Below are positions 46,167 to 54,986 of a stretch of 64,000 nt of DNA, piece after piece (within the stretch, counting starts at the first letter, position 1; each line of letters opens with the position of its first letter). This DNA comes from Thalassospira profundimaris WP0211. GTDB taxonomy: Bacteria; Pseudomonadota; Alphaproteobacteria; Rhodospirillales; Thalassospiraceae. Below the pieces are notes generated by a model. The model did not search any database. It saw only the letters and a program-made list of their open reading frames with translations, and was not told the DNA's origin. Location of the stretch: contig NZ_AMRN01000004.1 in the NCBI RefSeq assembly GCF_000300275.1, positions 288,117-352,116 on the forward strand, read 5' to 3'. Position numbers and translations under genes: made by a program.

Positions 46167-46553
46167 TCAGAAATCACCAATGACAGTCTTCATCTTGCCT
46201 TTCAACGTCTCTGCGTTGAACGGTTTGACGATATAGTTGGAGACGCCTGCCTTTTTCGCCATGACCACGTTCTCGGTCTTGGCTTCAGCGGTGATCATGA
46301 TGAAGGGCATATCCTTCAGTTTTGCGTCTGCGCGGACTTCCTTCAGAAGCTGAAGACCGGTCATCGGCTCCATGTTCCAGTCGGAAATCACGAGGCTGAA
46401 CGGAGCCTCACGCAGTTTGCGAAGCGCCATGCTACCATCGGTCGCTTCTTCAATATTCGTAAAGTTGAGCTGCCGCAGAAGGTTACGGATGATACGCAAC
46501 ATGGTTTTGTAATCATCCACAATCAGGATCGGCATATTCGGATCGACGGCCAT
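46167..46553 (-). CDS. cheY: Chemotaxis response regulator CheY
   Basis: A 128-residue single receiver domain. 'ILIVDDYKTMLRIIRNLL' holds the acidic pair, Asp58 in 'LVISDWNMEPMTG' is the phosphorylation site, and 'MITAEA' and 'YIVKPF' hold Thr and Lys. It signals to FliM. First gene of cheY-cheZ-motB'-motB-TPR, preceded by a CtrA-type box. Confidence 0.95.
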   Translation of the reverse strand: MAVDPNMPILIVDDYKTMLRIIRNLLRQLNFTNIEEATDGSMALRKLREAPFSLVISDWNMEPMTGLQLLKEVRADAKLKDMPFIMITAEAKTENVVMAKKAGVSNYIVKPFNAETLKGKMKTVIGDF

Positions 46554-46665
46554 TCACAACTCCATCAGCTATCTGATCTCCCACCCTTGCCTACCATACT
46601 TCCGCATAGTAACAAGGCCCCTAATAATCGTGATGTACCTATTTAATATTGGTTAATCAAGATGT

Positions 46666-46680
46666 TTAACCCACGATTAA
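46666..46680 (-). promoter_or_regulatory. CtrA-type box upstream of cheY
   Basis: TTAA-CCCACGA-TTAA has the exact TTAA-N7-TTAA form of the CtrA site, about 113 bases upstream of the cheY start. A near-match TTAA-N6-TTAA lies beside it (about 46643-46656). Confidence 0.5.
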
Positions 46681-46772
46681 ATTCGCCACCACGTTGTCTT
46701 CGCTCAAAAATTCTCCCCCAACGGCCACTCTTTCCCATTCGGGCCGTGCGGTCAATCCTTTGCAGCATTCCG

Positions 46773-47501
46773 CTATTGAAGCGGTAACATGTTGATATCC
46801 TGCTTGTAGGCCAGCTCGGACGTCAGCGCGCGCGCACGATCCGGCGTCATTTCTGACAGAACCGCTGCGGTGTTGGCTTCGCGCATGCCCAGTGCGACCT
46901 GCAAAAGAATATCCATATCAAGATCGTTCCAGATGCGAGCCGCATCTTTCGGCTTCATTTTTTCATAAACGCTGATCAGCTTTTTGATGCGATCATCTTC
47001 CTGCGCTTCCTTGGTTTCGACCAGACCTTCGATGGCCGATTTAAGGGATTTCATTTCCTCGATCTTGGCATCGATGCGCGCTTCGGCGGCGGCAATAAGG
47101 CTTTCACGTTCGTCAAGGCGCTGCTCCTTGCGGTCCAGCTCGACACGGCGGACCGACAGGTTCTGCAACAGGTCAATTTCTTCCTGGGTGAAAAGGGTCG
47201 GATCGCCGCCCAGCATCGGCGGCACGTCGGGGTTACCCGTGACACCGTCAATCGGCTCACCTTCCATGGTAAGCCCTTCCGGGTTATCCAGACCCGGATC
47301 GCCATTTTCCGGCGTTGCGGCCTCTTCGGCAGCAGGATCGGGTGCCGGTGCCTGCGCCTGGGCCATCTGCACCACGCTGACACCTTTATTCTCTGCCGTT
47401 TCCGGCTTGGCGGAGTCATACGAAAACAGGTTAACCACCCGCATCGAAAGCACCATCACGCCAACCAGAACGACCAACGGCAGAATACGCACACCTGACA
47501 T
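46773..47501 (-). CDS. MotE-like flagellar protein
   Basis: A 242-residue protein with one N-terminal membrane helix (about 5-25), a Pro/Ala-rich periplasmic linker, a coiled coil (about 120-175, 'VELDRKEQRLDERESLIAAAEARIDAKIEEMKSL') and a C-terminal MgtE-N-like domain ('LISVYEKMKPKDAARIWNDLDMDILLQVALGM'). This is the plan of MotE, a MotC chaperone in alphaproteobacteria. Last gene after fliL-fliM-DUF6468. Confidence 0.82.
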   Translation of the reverse strand: MSGVRILPLVVLVGVMVLSMRVVNLFSYDSAKPETAENKGVSVVQMAQAQAPAPDPAAEEAATPENGDPGLDNPEGLTMEGEPIDGVTGNPDVPPMLGGDPTLFTQEEIDLLQNLSVRRVELDRKEQRLDERESLIAAAEARIDAKIEEMKSLKSAIEGLVETKEAQEDDRIKKLISVYEKMKPKDAARIWNDLDMDILLQVALGMREANTAAVLSEMTPDRARALTSELAYKQDINMLPLQ

Positions 47502-47652
47502 TCACACACCCAAGCATGTCGGCACAAAGTGCCCATGCTCCTTCCCGATTGATTTCTGTCCGTTCCAGTGGAACGGGATCCTACCCATTAGATATATAGA
47601 AAACTCGTAATCTCAAGACCGACAACAACGCAAATTCGTTGCTTGAAACTTC

Positions 47653-48345
47653 TTATCGAACCGACCGCAAGGCCGCCAGCAATTCACGTTCTGCCTCGGA
47701 ACGTCCCGCATCTTCATCCTGATCATAAGGATCGGACACATCCGCCCGACTGCCATATGATCCCCCCGAACGCGCGGGCTCTTCACGGTCATAGCCATCA
47801 TCGACCGGCCCATTTCCCCCGCGCTCGATCTCGCCGACCATTCTGGCGGCAAGTTCTTCGGCACGGGTTTCAACACCGACGCGATCACGGTCGTCAATTA
47901 CATCATTGCGGTCTTTGGCCGCCTTCATTCGCCCAAGACCGGCATTACCAGCCCCGGCCGATTTTCCACCATCACCGCCAGCAGCGATGCCGTCGGCCGC
48001 ATTTCCAGCGGTACGGCGCACGGAATTAACGTCACGCGCAGCCTTTTCCAGACGGTTGGCAATGCTTTCACCGCGATCGACCATAAAGCTCAGGTCTTCG
48101 TTCAGCGCGCTGGCCTTTTCAATATCTTCGCGCAGCCGTTCGCCAGACTGCTCCGCCATTTCCTTAAGGGCGGTGATCGACGTTTCGGCGCGCTCATTGG
48201 CGGCATTGAACGCGGTCAGGAAGTTCTGCATATCTTCGCGGCTACGCCGAAAAGCTGCCAGTTTGCGGTTCAGAATAATCGCATAGACAATCGTTGCCCC
48301 CAACAGCACGATCATCACAAGATCCAGATAGAACGCGAAGTCCAT
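47653..48345 (-). CDS. DUF6468 flagellar-cluster membrane protein
   Basis: A 230-residue protein with one N-terminal membrane helix ('LVMIVLLGATIVYAIILNRKLAAF'), a long coiled coil (about 35-105) and a disordered, charged C-terminus. The N-terminal half resembles DUF6468, found beside fliM in alphaproteobacteria. It starts 3 bases after the fliM stop. Role unknown; a membrane-proximal motor accessory is likely. Confidence 0.75.
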   Translation of the reverse strand: MDFAFYLDLVMIVLLGATIVYAIILNRKLAAFRRSREDMQNFLTAFNAANERAETSITALKEMAEQSGERLREDIEKASALNEDLSFMVDRGESIANRLEKAARDVNSVRRTAGNAADGIAAGGDGGKSAGAGNAGLGRMKAAKDRNDVIDDRDRVGVETRAEELAARMVGEIERGGNGPVDDGYDREEPARSGGSYGSRADVSDPYDQDEDAGRSEAERELLAALRSVR

Positions 48346-48348
48346 CAG

Positions 48349-49500
48349 CTAGTCTTCCTCGTTTATGCGCGCACGATCACGAACCTGAATGGCAATCCTG
48401 TCACCCTTGCGCCCCATCAACCCCTTGAACAACGGCACATCCCCGCAGCGGACCTCGACAGGCGAGGTCGGACCAGTATTAAGAACCAGTCTGTTCCCAA
48501 CTTCAAGGTTGAGGACATCGCCAAGGGCCATGATCTGTTCATCAAGAACAGCCAATAGATTAACATGGGTCTGCCACAGCTCATTTGCGAGGTGGTTTTC
48601 CCAAATGGAGTCACGACCGAACTTTTCCCCCATGAACATCTGAAGCAGAAGTTCACGCACCGGTTCCAGCGTCGCATAAGGGATCAGAAGTTCAAGTCGA
48701 CCACCACGGTCTTCCATGTCAATGCGAAGCTTCGCCACGATGGCGGCGTTGGCATGACGGGCAATGGTGGCAAAACGCGGGTTGGTTTCAAGGCGTTCAA
48801 AGCGGAACGTCACCGGGCTTAGCGGGTCAAACGCAGCCGAAAGGTCGCCAAGAACCACGTGGATCATACGTTCCACAAGGTTACGTTCGATCGTGGTGTA
48901 AGGACGACCTTCAATACGCATGGCCGCCGTACCGCGACGCCCACCCAGAAGAACGTCCACGATGGAATAAATCAGCGCTGAATCGACGGTCAGCAGCCCG
49001 TAGTTATCCCATTCCTCTGCCTTGAAAACACCAAGCATGGCCGGCAACGGGATCGAGTTCAGGTAATCACCGAAACGCAGCGACAGGATGTTATCAAGCG
49101 AGACTTCGACGTTATCGGATGTGAAGTTACGCAGGGATGTCGACATCATACGCACAAGGCGGTCAAACACGACTTCAAGCATCGGAAGTCGTTCATAGGC
49201 CACCATCGACGAGTTGATGATTGCCTGAATACCCGACTGATCGCCTGCACCCGAACCGTCATCAAAGCCCAGAAGACTGTCAATTTCGTCCTGGTTCAGA
49301 ACGCGCGCAGATGTGCCGCCGCCCATGGCGTCGGCCATATCGTCGCCGCCGCCATCATCGTCGCCGTCATCATCGCCGAGCATGGATTCCCATTCGGCGG
49401 CCATATCCTCGCCGCCGTCGTCTCCACCCTCGTCATCGCCGCCTGCCATGGCTTCCCATTCAGCGGCGAGAGCATCATCATCTTCGTCTTCATCAGCCAT
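48349..49500 (-). CDS. fliM: Flagellar motor switch protein FliM with acidic N-terminal extension
   Basis: A 383-residue C-ring protein. The CheY-P-binding motif 'LNQDEIDSLLGF' sits at residues 68-79 instead of the extreme N-terminus; before it is an Asp/Glu/Gly-rich extension with two near-identical blocks, AAEWEAM (12-18) and AAEWESM (34-40). The middle domain ('YERLPMLEVVFDRLVRMMSTSLRNFT') and the C-terminal SpoA domain ('LGDVLNLEVGNRLVLN') are normal. Follows fliL by 42 bases. Confidence 0.94.
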   Translation of the reverse strand: MADEDEDDDALAAEWEAMAGGDDEGGDDGGEDMAAEWESMLGDDDGDDDGGGDDMADAMGGGTSARVLNQDEIDSLLGFDDGSGAGDQSGIQAIINSSMVAYERLPMLEVVFDRLVRMMSTSLRNFTSDNVEVSLDNILSLRFGDYLNSIPLPAMLGVFKAEEWDNYGLLTVDSALIYSIVDVLLGGRRGTAAMRIEGRPYTTIERNLVERMIHVVLGDLSAAFDPLSPVTFRFERLETNPRFATIARHANAAIVAKLRIDMEDRGGRLELLIPYATLEPVRELLLQMFMGEKFGRDSIWENHLANELWQTHVNLLAVLDEQIMALGDVLNLEVGNRLVLNTGPTSPVEVRCGDVPLFKGLMGRKGDRIAIQVRDRARINEED

Positions 49501-49542
49501 CAGCGATTGCTTCCTGAATTTGGCACTCGGGCTGCTACAAGA

Positions 49543-50079
49543 TTATTGTACCAGCATTTCCTTGAACAAAACGTCGTTTATTTTCGCAGGCTTGGCTGCG
49601 GCACTCACCCGGATCAAAAGTTCCTCGCGCAATCTGAACATCCCTTCGGAGCCGGAAAGATCCTCTGGACGCAGTTCGCGAAGATAGACCTGAAAGTTGT
49701 CAACAATGCGCGGCATCATCTGTTCGACCTGCGGCAGCATTCCTTGGTCGGCGACTTCCAGACTGACACGAATTTTAAGGTAGCTCTGCTTGCCGCCACC
49801 GGTATTCAGATTGACCAGAATTTCCGGCAAGTCGACAAAGCCGACATTTTCCGGAACGCCTGGGTCATTTTCAATCGAATCTTCTGTGATGACTTCCTCG
49901 GTCTGCTCGCCACCGCCGCCGGTCAGCATGTCTATCACCGGCTGAAGCATGCCGGTGAAATACGCCGCCGCAGCACCGCCCAGCAAAAGCAGCACGAGCA
50001 GAATGACCACGACCAGCATCTTCTTGCTTCGGCCACCGCCACCCTCGTCCATTTCGATTTCGTCGACGTCGTCACCCAT
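49543..50079 (-). CDS. fliL: Flagellar basal-body protein FliL
   Basis: A 178-residue stator-associated protein with a membrane helix (about 21-43, 'MLVVVILLVLLLLGGAAAAYF') and a periplasmic domain ('FVDLPEILVNLNT...SYLKIRVSLEV'). ATG 50079 (MGDDVDEIEM) was chosen because the sigma-54 site at 50123-50138 puts the transcript start about 33 bases upstream, which excludes the longer form from 50151. First gene of fliL-fliM-DUF6468-motE. Confidence 0.92.
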   Translation of the reverse strand: MGDDVDEIEMDEGGGGRSKKMLVVVILLVLLLLGGAAAAYFTGMLQPVIDMLTGGGGEQTEEVITEDSIENDPGVPENVGFVDLPEILVNLNTGGGKQSYLKIRVSLEVADQGMLPQVEQMMPRIVDNFQVYLRELRPEDLSGSEGMFRLREELLIRVSAAAKPAKINDVLFKEMLVQ

Positions 50080-50122
50080 CGCTTCGCAAATTCCTGCGTT
50101 TGAAGTTCTATCTTCCTGATCC

Positions 50123-50138
50123 AGCAAACACTGTGCCG
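50123..50138 (-). promoter_or_regulatory. Sigma-54 promoter of the fliL operon
   Basis: On the minus strand CGGCACAG-N3-TTTGCT with GG-N10-GC at exact spacing; only the first base differs from TGGCAC. Expected start about 33 bases before fliL. Confidence 0.75.
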
Positions 50139-50139
50139 G

Positions 50140-50505
50140 ATTAAAAGCCATAACGCTATCACGTTAAAAATATGTTGCGTTTCGGTCTATTGGTGATTTG
50201 TCACAGCGGCAAATATTACCATCTCAGCGCCATATGTTCAGCCCGGGCACGCAAAGCAATAGCCTGTCGTGGCTATCCCGGAATAAATTGCCGGATCGGA
50301 GCATCCGGCTTGTTGCGCAATTGTCAGATGGTCCTTTACCACCCTGCAAACCGGACATGTTTTGCCGACCTCCCCGGTCACCCGGCAATCCTTTGCCCAT
50401 CAAGGCAGGCGGCAACGGCACTTTCAGTCAAACCACCGCAAAAAACGACCGGCAACAAATGCCGAACTTAAAATTTATTATGTTAAATCAATTGGTTAAT
50501 CAAAC
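50140..50505. other. Intergenic stretch between the divergent fliL and flgF promoters
   Basis: I see no convincing gene. The right third is AT-rich (for example AAATTTATTATGTTAAATCAATTGGTTAATC), as expected for binding of an activator or DNA-bending protein between two divergent sigma-54 promoters. Confidence 0.5.
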
Positions 50506-50521
50506 TGGCACGCAGATCGCA
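50506..50521 (+). promoter_or_regulatory. Sigma-54 promoter of the flgF operon
   Basis: TGGCACG-CAGA-TCGCA: full -24 match, GG-N10-GC spacing exact. The -12 element ends about 43 bases before the flgF ATG. Confidence 0.8.
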
Positions 50522-50563
50522 TTCCTGATGGTCAAGTTACAGTCCTGAAAGGGAAATTCGACC

Positions 50564-51322
50564 ATGGAAAACGTTTCATACATTGCACTGTCCCGTCAGA
50601 AGACGCTGCGCAGCATGATGAACAACCTGTCGCAGAACATGGCAAACATGAACACGACCGGTTACAAAGAGCAGCGCATGATGTTCACTGACTGGATCGC
50701 AAAGAACAAGGACGCGCCGTTCCGTGGCGAACGCGAAATCTCGCTGGTTCAGGATATCTCGCAATACAGAAATACCACTGTCGGCAACATTGAACATACG
50801 GATCGTCCGCTTGATGTGGCGCTTAGCCAGCCGGACATGTTCTTTGCCGTCGAAACGCCAACTGGTGTTCAATATACCCGTTCAGGCAACTTTTCACTCG
50901 ATCCGGGCGGCCAGCTGATCACCAATGACGGTTTTCCCGTGCTGAGTGATGCCGGTCAGCCTCTGTTCTTTAACGAGGCAGACGGCCAGATCGAGATCAA
51001 GGGCGACGGATCGATTTCCACCGATATCGGCCAGATCGGCAAACTTCAGGTCGTTACTGTCGATAACGTGCAGGAAATGATCGTCACCGGGAACACCCTT
51101 TATCGTGCGCCGGAAGATGAAAATAACGCAGACGCCGTCGAACTTGTCGAAAATCCCGGCATTGTTCAGGGCGCGCTGGAAAAATCCAACGTCAATCCAA
51201 TCAGCGCCATGACGCAGATGATTGACGTTCTTCGCACGTATCAATCGGTCAGCCGTTCTCTTGAAAGCGAGAACGAGCGTATGCGCAACATGATCAACAA
51301 ACTCGGGGATGTCCGCGCCTGA
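50564..51322 (+). CDS. flgF: Flagellar basal-body rod protein FlgF
   Basis: A 252-residue rod protein: N-terminal 'SRQKTLRSMMNNLSQNMANMNTTGYK', then 'TPTGVQYTRSGNFSLDPGGQLITNDGFPVL', and C-terminal 'NPISAMTQMIDVLRTYQSVSRSLESENE'. Heads flgF-flgG-flgA, downstream of a sigma-54 promoter. Confidence 0.95.
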   Translation: MENVSYIALSRQKTLRSMMNNLSQNMANMNTTGYKEQRMMFTDWIAKNKDAPFRGEREISLVQDISQYRNTTVGNIEHTDRPLDVALSQPDMFFAVETPTGVQYTRSGNFSLDPGGQLITNDGFPVLSDAGQPLFFNEADGQIEIKGDGSISTDIGQIGKLQVVTVDNVQEMIVTGNTLYRAPEDENNADAVELVENPGIVQGALEKSNVNPISAMTQMIDVLRTYQSVSRSLESENERMRNMINKLGDVRA

Positions 51323-51392
51323 ACCGGCAGTGGCACCCGATAGATAACATCGAATTATAGCGCGAAATCTGCGCAATCGAAGGAGAAGACAG

Positions 51393-52178
51393 ATGCGGTC
51401 ACTTGATATCGGCGCTTTGGGCATGCAGGCTCAGTCCACCAACGTGGATGTGACCTCGCACAACATCGCCAACATGACCACCACCGGCTACAAGCGCCAG
51501 CGTGCTGAATTCCAGGATCTGCTGTATCAGGATCTGCGCCGTGCAGGTTCGCCGTCCTCCGACACCGGCACCATCGTGCCAACCGGTGTTCAGGTTGGTC
51601 TTGGTGTGAAGACCGCCGCAATCGGCCGCTACATGGGTCAGGGTTCGCTGACCATGACCGAGAACGAGCTTGATATTGCCATTCAGGGCCGCGGGTATCT
51701 TCAGATCGACCTGCCCAGCGGGGAAACGGCTTATAGCCGCGATGGTACGCTTAAACTTGATGCCAACGGTGCGCTTGTGACCAAGGACGGCTTTGCGGTT
51801 CAGCCGGGCATTACGGTTCCGGCCAATGCGCGCTCGGTAACCATCAACTCCAACGGTGAAGTTTTTGCCGAGATCGATGGTCAGGTTGCCCCGCAGAACC
51901 TTGGTCAGCTTCAGCTTGCGACCTTTATCAACCCGCCGGGTCTTAACGCGCTTGGCGACAACCTGTTCCTTGAAACCGAAGCATCCGGTCAGGCCAATGT
52001 CGGCGCCCCGGGGGATGTCGGCTATGGCACGGTTCAGCAGGGATATCTTGAATCCTCGAACGTTAACGTGGTTCAGGAAATCACCAACCTGATCAAGGCG
52101 CAGCGCGCTTATGAAATGAACTCCAAATCGATCTCGACCACGGACGAGATGATGAGCGCCGTCAGCAACCTGCGATAA
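51393..52178 (+). CDS. flgG: Flagellar basal-body rod protein FlgG
   Basis: A 261-residue distal rod protein. 'MRSLDIGALGMQAQSTNVDVTSHNIANMTTTGYKRQRAEFQDLLYQ' and 'GVQVGLGVKTAAIGRYMGQGSLTMTENELDIAIQGRGYLQI' are diagnostic, and 'YLESSNVNVVQEITNLIKAQRAYEMNSKSI' ends it. An AAGGAG ribosome site lies upstream. Confidence 0.97.
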   Translation: MRSLDIGALGMQAQSTNVDVTSHNIANMTTTGYKRQRAEFQDLLYQDLRRAGSPSSDTGTIVPTGVQVGLGVKTAAIGRYMGQGSLTMTENELDIAIQGRGYLQIDLPSGETAYSRDGTLKLDANGALVTKDGFAVQPGITVPANARSVTINSNGEVFAEIDGQVAPQNLGQLQLATFINPPGLNALGDNLFLETEASGQANVGAPGDVGYGTVQQGYLESSNVNVVQEITNLIKAQRAYEMNSKSISTTDEMMSAVSNLR

Positions 52179-52286
52179 TTTCAGGTTCTGAAAGCATTTC
52201 GTTTGCGCAAGTCGCGGTCACATGATCTGCGAACTTGCGCAAACTGTATTTACGCGATTTATACCGTTCCGTGGTACAGTAGGCGG

Positions 52287-53294
52287 ATGAAGATAAAGAA
52301 CATAATCCTCGCGCTCGCACTGTTGTCCGCAATTGCGTCTCTGCCCTCATTGACAGAGAGCGCTTTGGCGCAATCATCGCAAGGCAGCAACCTTCGCAAC
52401 AATCAGCCGAGCAGTTCTTCTGTCTTTCTCAAACCCGATGCCCTTGTCGAAGGTCAGTATGTGACCTTGGGTGATCTGTTTTCCGGGCTTGATCCCCAAC
52501 AGCAAGATATTGCCGTTGCCCATGCACCACAGCCGGGCAAACAAACCGTTCTTGATTATCGCTGGCTATACGGGATTGCCCAGCGCCACAATGTCGAATG
52601 GCGTCCGCGCACAACAGCCGATCAGGTCCTGATCACCCGCGCCAGCCAAGTGATTACCATGGATGAAATCCGTGAAGCGGTCGAAATTTCCCTGGTTGAC
52701 TATGGTATTCAGCGTCCCTTCACGGTCGATCTTTCGAGTGACAATTTCCAGATTCATCTGCCCGTTGACGCCCGCAACAGTGTTGACGTCAGTGCCATCG
52801 AGGTCAATTCACGCACCCAGCGCTTTGTTGCCAGCGTCACAACCGGCGCCCAGACGGCCCAGCAGCGGACATATCGGATCAGCGGCAAATATTACCCGCT
52901 AACAAGCGTTCCCGTCCTGGTCGAGCCAGTATCTCGCGGTTCCGTCATCCGTGCCGACCAGGTTGAATACCGTGATTTCCGGTCCGAACGCGTTCCAAAC
53001 GGGGCCATTCGCGACATCAATGATGTTATTGGCAAGGAAGTCATGCGGCCCAGCAATCCCAATGAACCCTTGATGTTCCGGGATCTGAGCAACCCCATTC
53101 TGGTCCGCCGCGGATCGCTTGTGATTATTCGCCTGGTCACTGCCAACATGTCCCTGACTGCACGCGGCAAGGCAATGGAAGACGGATCACTTGGTGATGT
53201 CATTCGCGTGGTCAACCAATCGAGCAACAAGACCATTCAGGTCGAAGTTGTGGCCGAGAACGAAGTCCGCGCCCTGCCCGCTCTGTCGCAGTAA
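52287..53294 (+). CDS. flgA: Flagellar P-ring assembly chaperone FlgA
   Basis: A 335-residue periplasmic protein with a signal peptide (MKIKNIILALALLSAIASL...ALAQ) and the C-terminal SAF domain ('VLVEPVSRGSVIRADQVEYRDF', 'IGKEVMRPSNPNEPLMFRDL', 'VTANMSLTARGKAMEDGSLGDVIRVVNQSSNKTIQVEV'). It assists P-ring (FlgI) assembly. ATG 52287 was chosen for its signal peptide. Follows flgG by about 110 bases. Confidence 0.93.
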   Translation: MKIKNIILALALLSAIASLPSLTESALAQSSQGSNLRNNQPSSSSVFLKPDALVEGQYVTLGDLFSGLDPQQQDIAVAHAPQPGKQTVLDYRWLYGIAQRHNVEWRPRTTADQVLITRASQVITMDEIREAVEISLVDYGIQRPFTVDLSSDNFQIHLPVDARNSVDVSAIEVNSRTQRFVASVTTGAQTAQQRTYRISGKYYPLTSVPVLVEPVSRGSVIRADQVEYRDFRSERVPNGAIRDINDVIGKEVMRPSNPNEPLMFRDLSNPILVRRGSLVIIRLVTANMSLTARGKAMEDGSLGDVIRVVNQSSNKTIQVEVVAENEVRALPALSQ

Positions 53295-53353
53295 TCCGCG
53301 CCCCAAAACACCACACAACCCGGCAAGCTTTTCCTCTTATACCAGCTGATAAT

Positions 53354-53369
53354 TGGCACGGTACTTGCG
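53354..53369 (+). promoter_or_regulatory. Sigma-54 promoter of flgH
   Basis: TGGCACG-GTAC-TTGCG: nearly perfect -24/-12 with exact GG-N10-GC spacing, about 32 bases before the flgH ATG. flgH thus has its own promoter in addition to flgF-G-A read-through. Confidence 0.85.
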
Positions 53370-53399
53370 TTAAGAAATGCAGGAACCCAGGAGGAATTC

Positions 53400-54173
53400 A
53401 TGCCTACTAAAATCACCCAGATATCATGGCGGCGCATTGCGCTTGTCAGTTCGCTCATCGGGGCCACAGCATTGCTGTCAGGCTGCAACGCGATGAAACG
53501 GCTTTCCGAAGTTGGCGAACCGCCAAAGCTGTCGTCCATTGATAACCCGACACAGTCAGAGGCCTATCGCCCGGTAAGTTTGCCGATGCCGGCCCCGCAG
53601 GTTGCCGAACGCAACCCGAACTCACTATGGCGTGCCGGCGCACGGTCCTTCTTCAAGGATCAACGCGCAAACCAGGTTGGCGACATCCTGACCGTGGTTG
53701 TTGAAATGGAAGACCGCGCGGCCCTTGCCAACACGACAGTGCGCTCGCGCACCAATTCCGAGGATCTCGCCGTTCCGAACCTGTTCGGCCTCGAGGCGGA
53801 AGTAGCCAAGGTGCTGCCTGATGCGATTGATCCGAGTTCGATGCTGGATTTCGACAGCAACACCTCAAACCGGGGTGCCGGAACTCTTGATCGTAACGAA
53901 GCCATTGATTTGCGTGTTGCAGCCATCGTCATTCAGGTTCTGCCGAACGGCAACTATGTCATTCATGGTCGCCAGGAAATTCGTGTGAACAGTGAAATTC
54001 GCGAAGTCCAGATTGCCGGTGTTATTCGCGCTGCTGACATCAGCTCCGCAAACGAAGTCAATTACGACAAGATTGCAGAAGCCCGTATCTCATATGGTGG
54101 TCGCGGGACGATTTCCGATGTTCAGCAGCCACGCTATGGCAGCGAAGTTCTCGACATCATTCTGCCGTTCTAA
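53400..54173 (+). CDS. flgH: Flagellar L-ring lipoprotein FlgH
   Basis: A 257-residue outer-membrane lipoprotein with the lipobox LLSGC ('IGATALLSGCNAM'). 'SLWRAGARSFFKDQRANQVGDILTVVVEM' and 'GNYVIHGRQEIRVNSEIREVQIAGVIRAADISSANEVNYDKIAEARISYGGRG' are FlgH signatures. A strong AGGAGG lies before ATG 53400. Confidence 0.96.
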   Translation: MPTKITQISWRRIALVSSLIGATALLSGCNAMKRLSEVGEPPKLSSIDNPTQSEAYRPVSLPMPAPQVAERNPNSLWRAGARSFFKDQRANQVGDILTVVVEMEDRAALANTTVRSRTNSEDLAVPNLFGLEAEVAKVLPDAIDPSSMLDFDSNTSNRGAGTLDRNEAIDLRVAAIVIQVLPNGNYVIHGRQEIRVNSEIREVQIAGVIRAADISSANEVNYDKIAEARISYGGRGTISDVQQPRYGSEVLDIILPF

Positions 54174-54239
54174 CATTTGAAAAGTCTTGTGGCTCAATCC
54201 CGTTTTCCTGGTTCCGGTTGACCACATGGCGAAGCGTTC

Positions 54240-54265
54240 AAAGGTCACCTTCGGGTGGCCTTTTT
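54240..54265 (+). terminator. flgH terminator
   Basis: AAAGGTCACC, TTCG loop, GGTGGCCTTTTT: stable stem closed by a UUCG tetraloop with a T-run. Confidence 0.85.
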
Positions 54266-54289
54266 CGCATCAGAGCGACAAAAAAACGA

Positions 54290-54316
54290 AAAGCCCGGCC
54301 AGAAGGCCGGGCTTTT
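54290..54316 (-). terminator. dksA terminator
   Basis: AAAGCCCGGCC, loop AGAA, GGCCGGGCTTTT, with AAAAAACG on the left giving a T-run on the minus strand. Usable in both directions, between convergent flgH and dksA. Confidence 0.85.
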
Positions 54317-54419
54317 GTGATTTTGGTTATCCCTAACCAGTAATCTCCCACCATGTCATGTCGTTGCATGACAGGGATCGGCCAAGCCAAATCCCAAGTA
54401 TTTTTTCCACCCGGCGCGA

Positions 54420-54836
54420 TCAATCGTCGCGACGTGTGCGCTCCATCCGTTCATGGCGTTCCTGGGCTTCGATGCTCAGGGTCGCAATCGGACGAGCTTC
54501 AAGTCTTTTCAAGCTGATCGGCTCGTCGGTTTCTTCGCAGTAACCATAAGATCCGTCTTCAATTCGACGCAATGCAGCATCAATTTTTGAAATAAGCTTG
54601 CGCGCCCTGTCACGAGTACGAAGTTCAAGTGCCCGGTCAGTCTCCGCCGACGCGCGGTCGGTAAGATCCGGTTCCTGAAGCCCGCCATCTTGCAGGTTCG
54701 CTAATGTTTCTGAAGATTCATGCAGAAGTTCTGCCCGCCAGGTCAAAAGTTTCTGGCGGAAATATTCCCGCTGACGCGGGTTCATGAACTCTTCGTCCTC
54801 AGCAGGACGATAGTCAGGTGGTAAAGTGATAGTCAT
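54420..54836 (-). CDS. dksA: RNA-polymerase-binding protein DksA (single-cysteine type)
   Basis: A 138-residue coiled-coil transcription factor acting with ppGpp in the RNA polymerase secondary channel. The acidic tip is kept (Asp57 and Asp60 in 'EPDLTDRAS'). Of the four zinc-finger cysteines only Cys100 remains ('YGYCEETDEPISLKRL'), the form common in alphaproteobacteria. Sits between flgH and fliX. Confidence 0.92.
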   Translation of the reverse strand: MTITLPPDYRPAEDEEFMNPRQREYFRQKLLTWRAELLHESSETLANLQDGGLQEPDLTDRASAETDRALELRTRDRARKLISKIDAALRRIEDGSYGYCEETDEPISLKRLEARPIATLSIEAQERHERMERTRRDD

Positions 54837-54986
54837 GTATGCCCTCTATACAGGACTCATCGATCGCGCGGCAATATAGAGGCCACGCGCCAACGGTGCA
54901 AGCCGATTGAACAAATAAATGCCAATCACCCCTCAAAGGCGCAGAATTCTGCGATATTTCTATGGAAAATGCCTTTGATTAAACAA

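Noticed and set aside
50198..50548. A + strand frame in the fliL-flgF intergenic region as a possible gene
   Set aside because: No ribosome site or protein character, and it runs over the flgF sigma-54 promoter.
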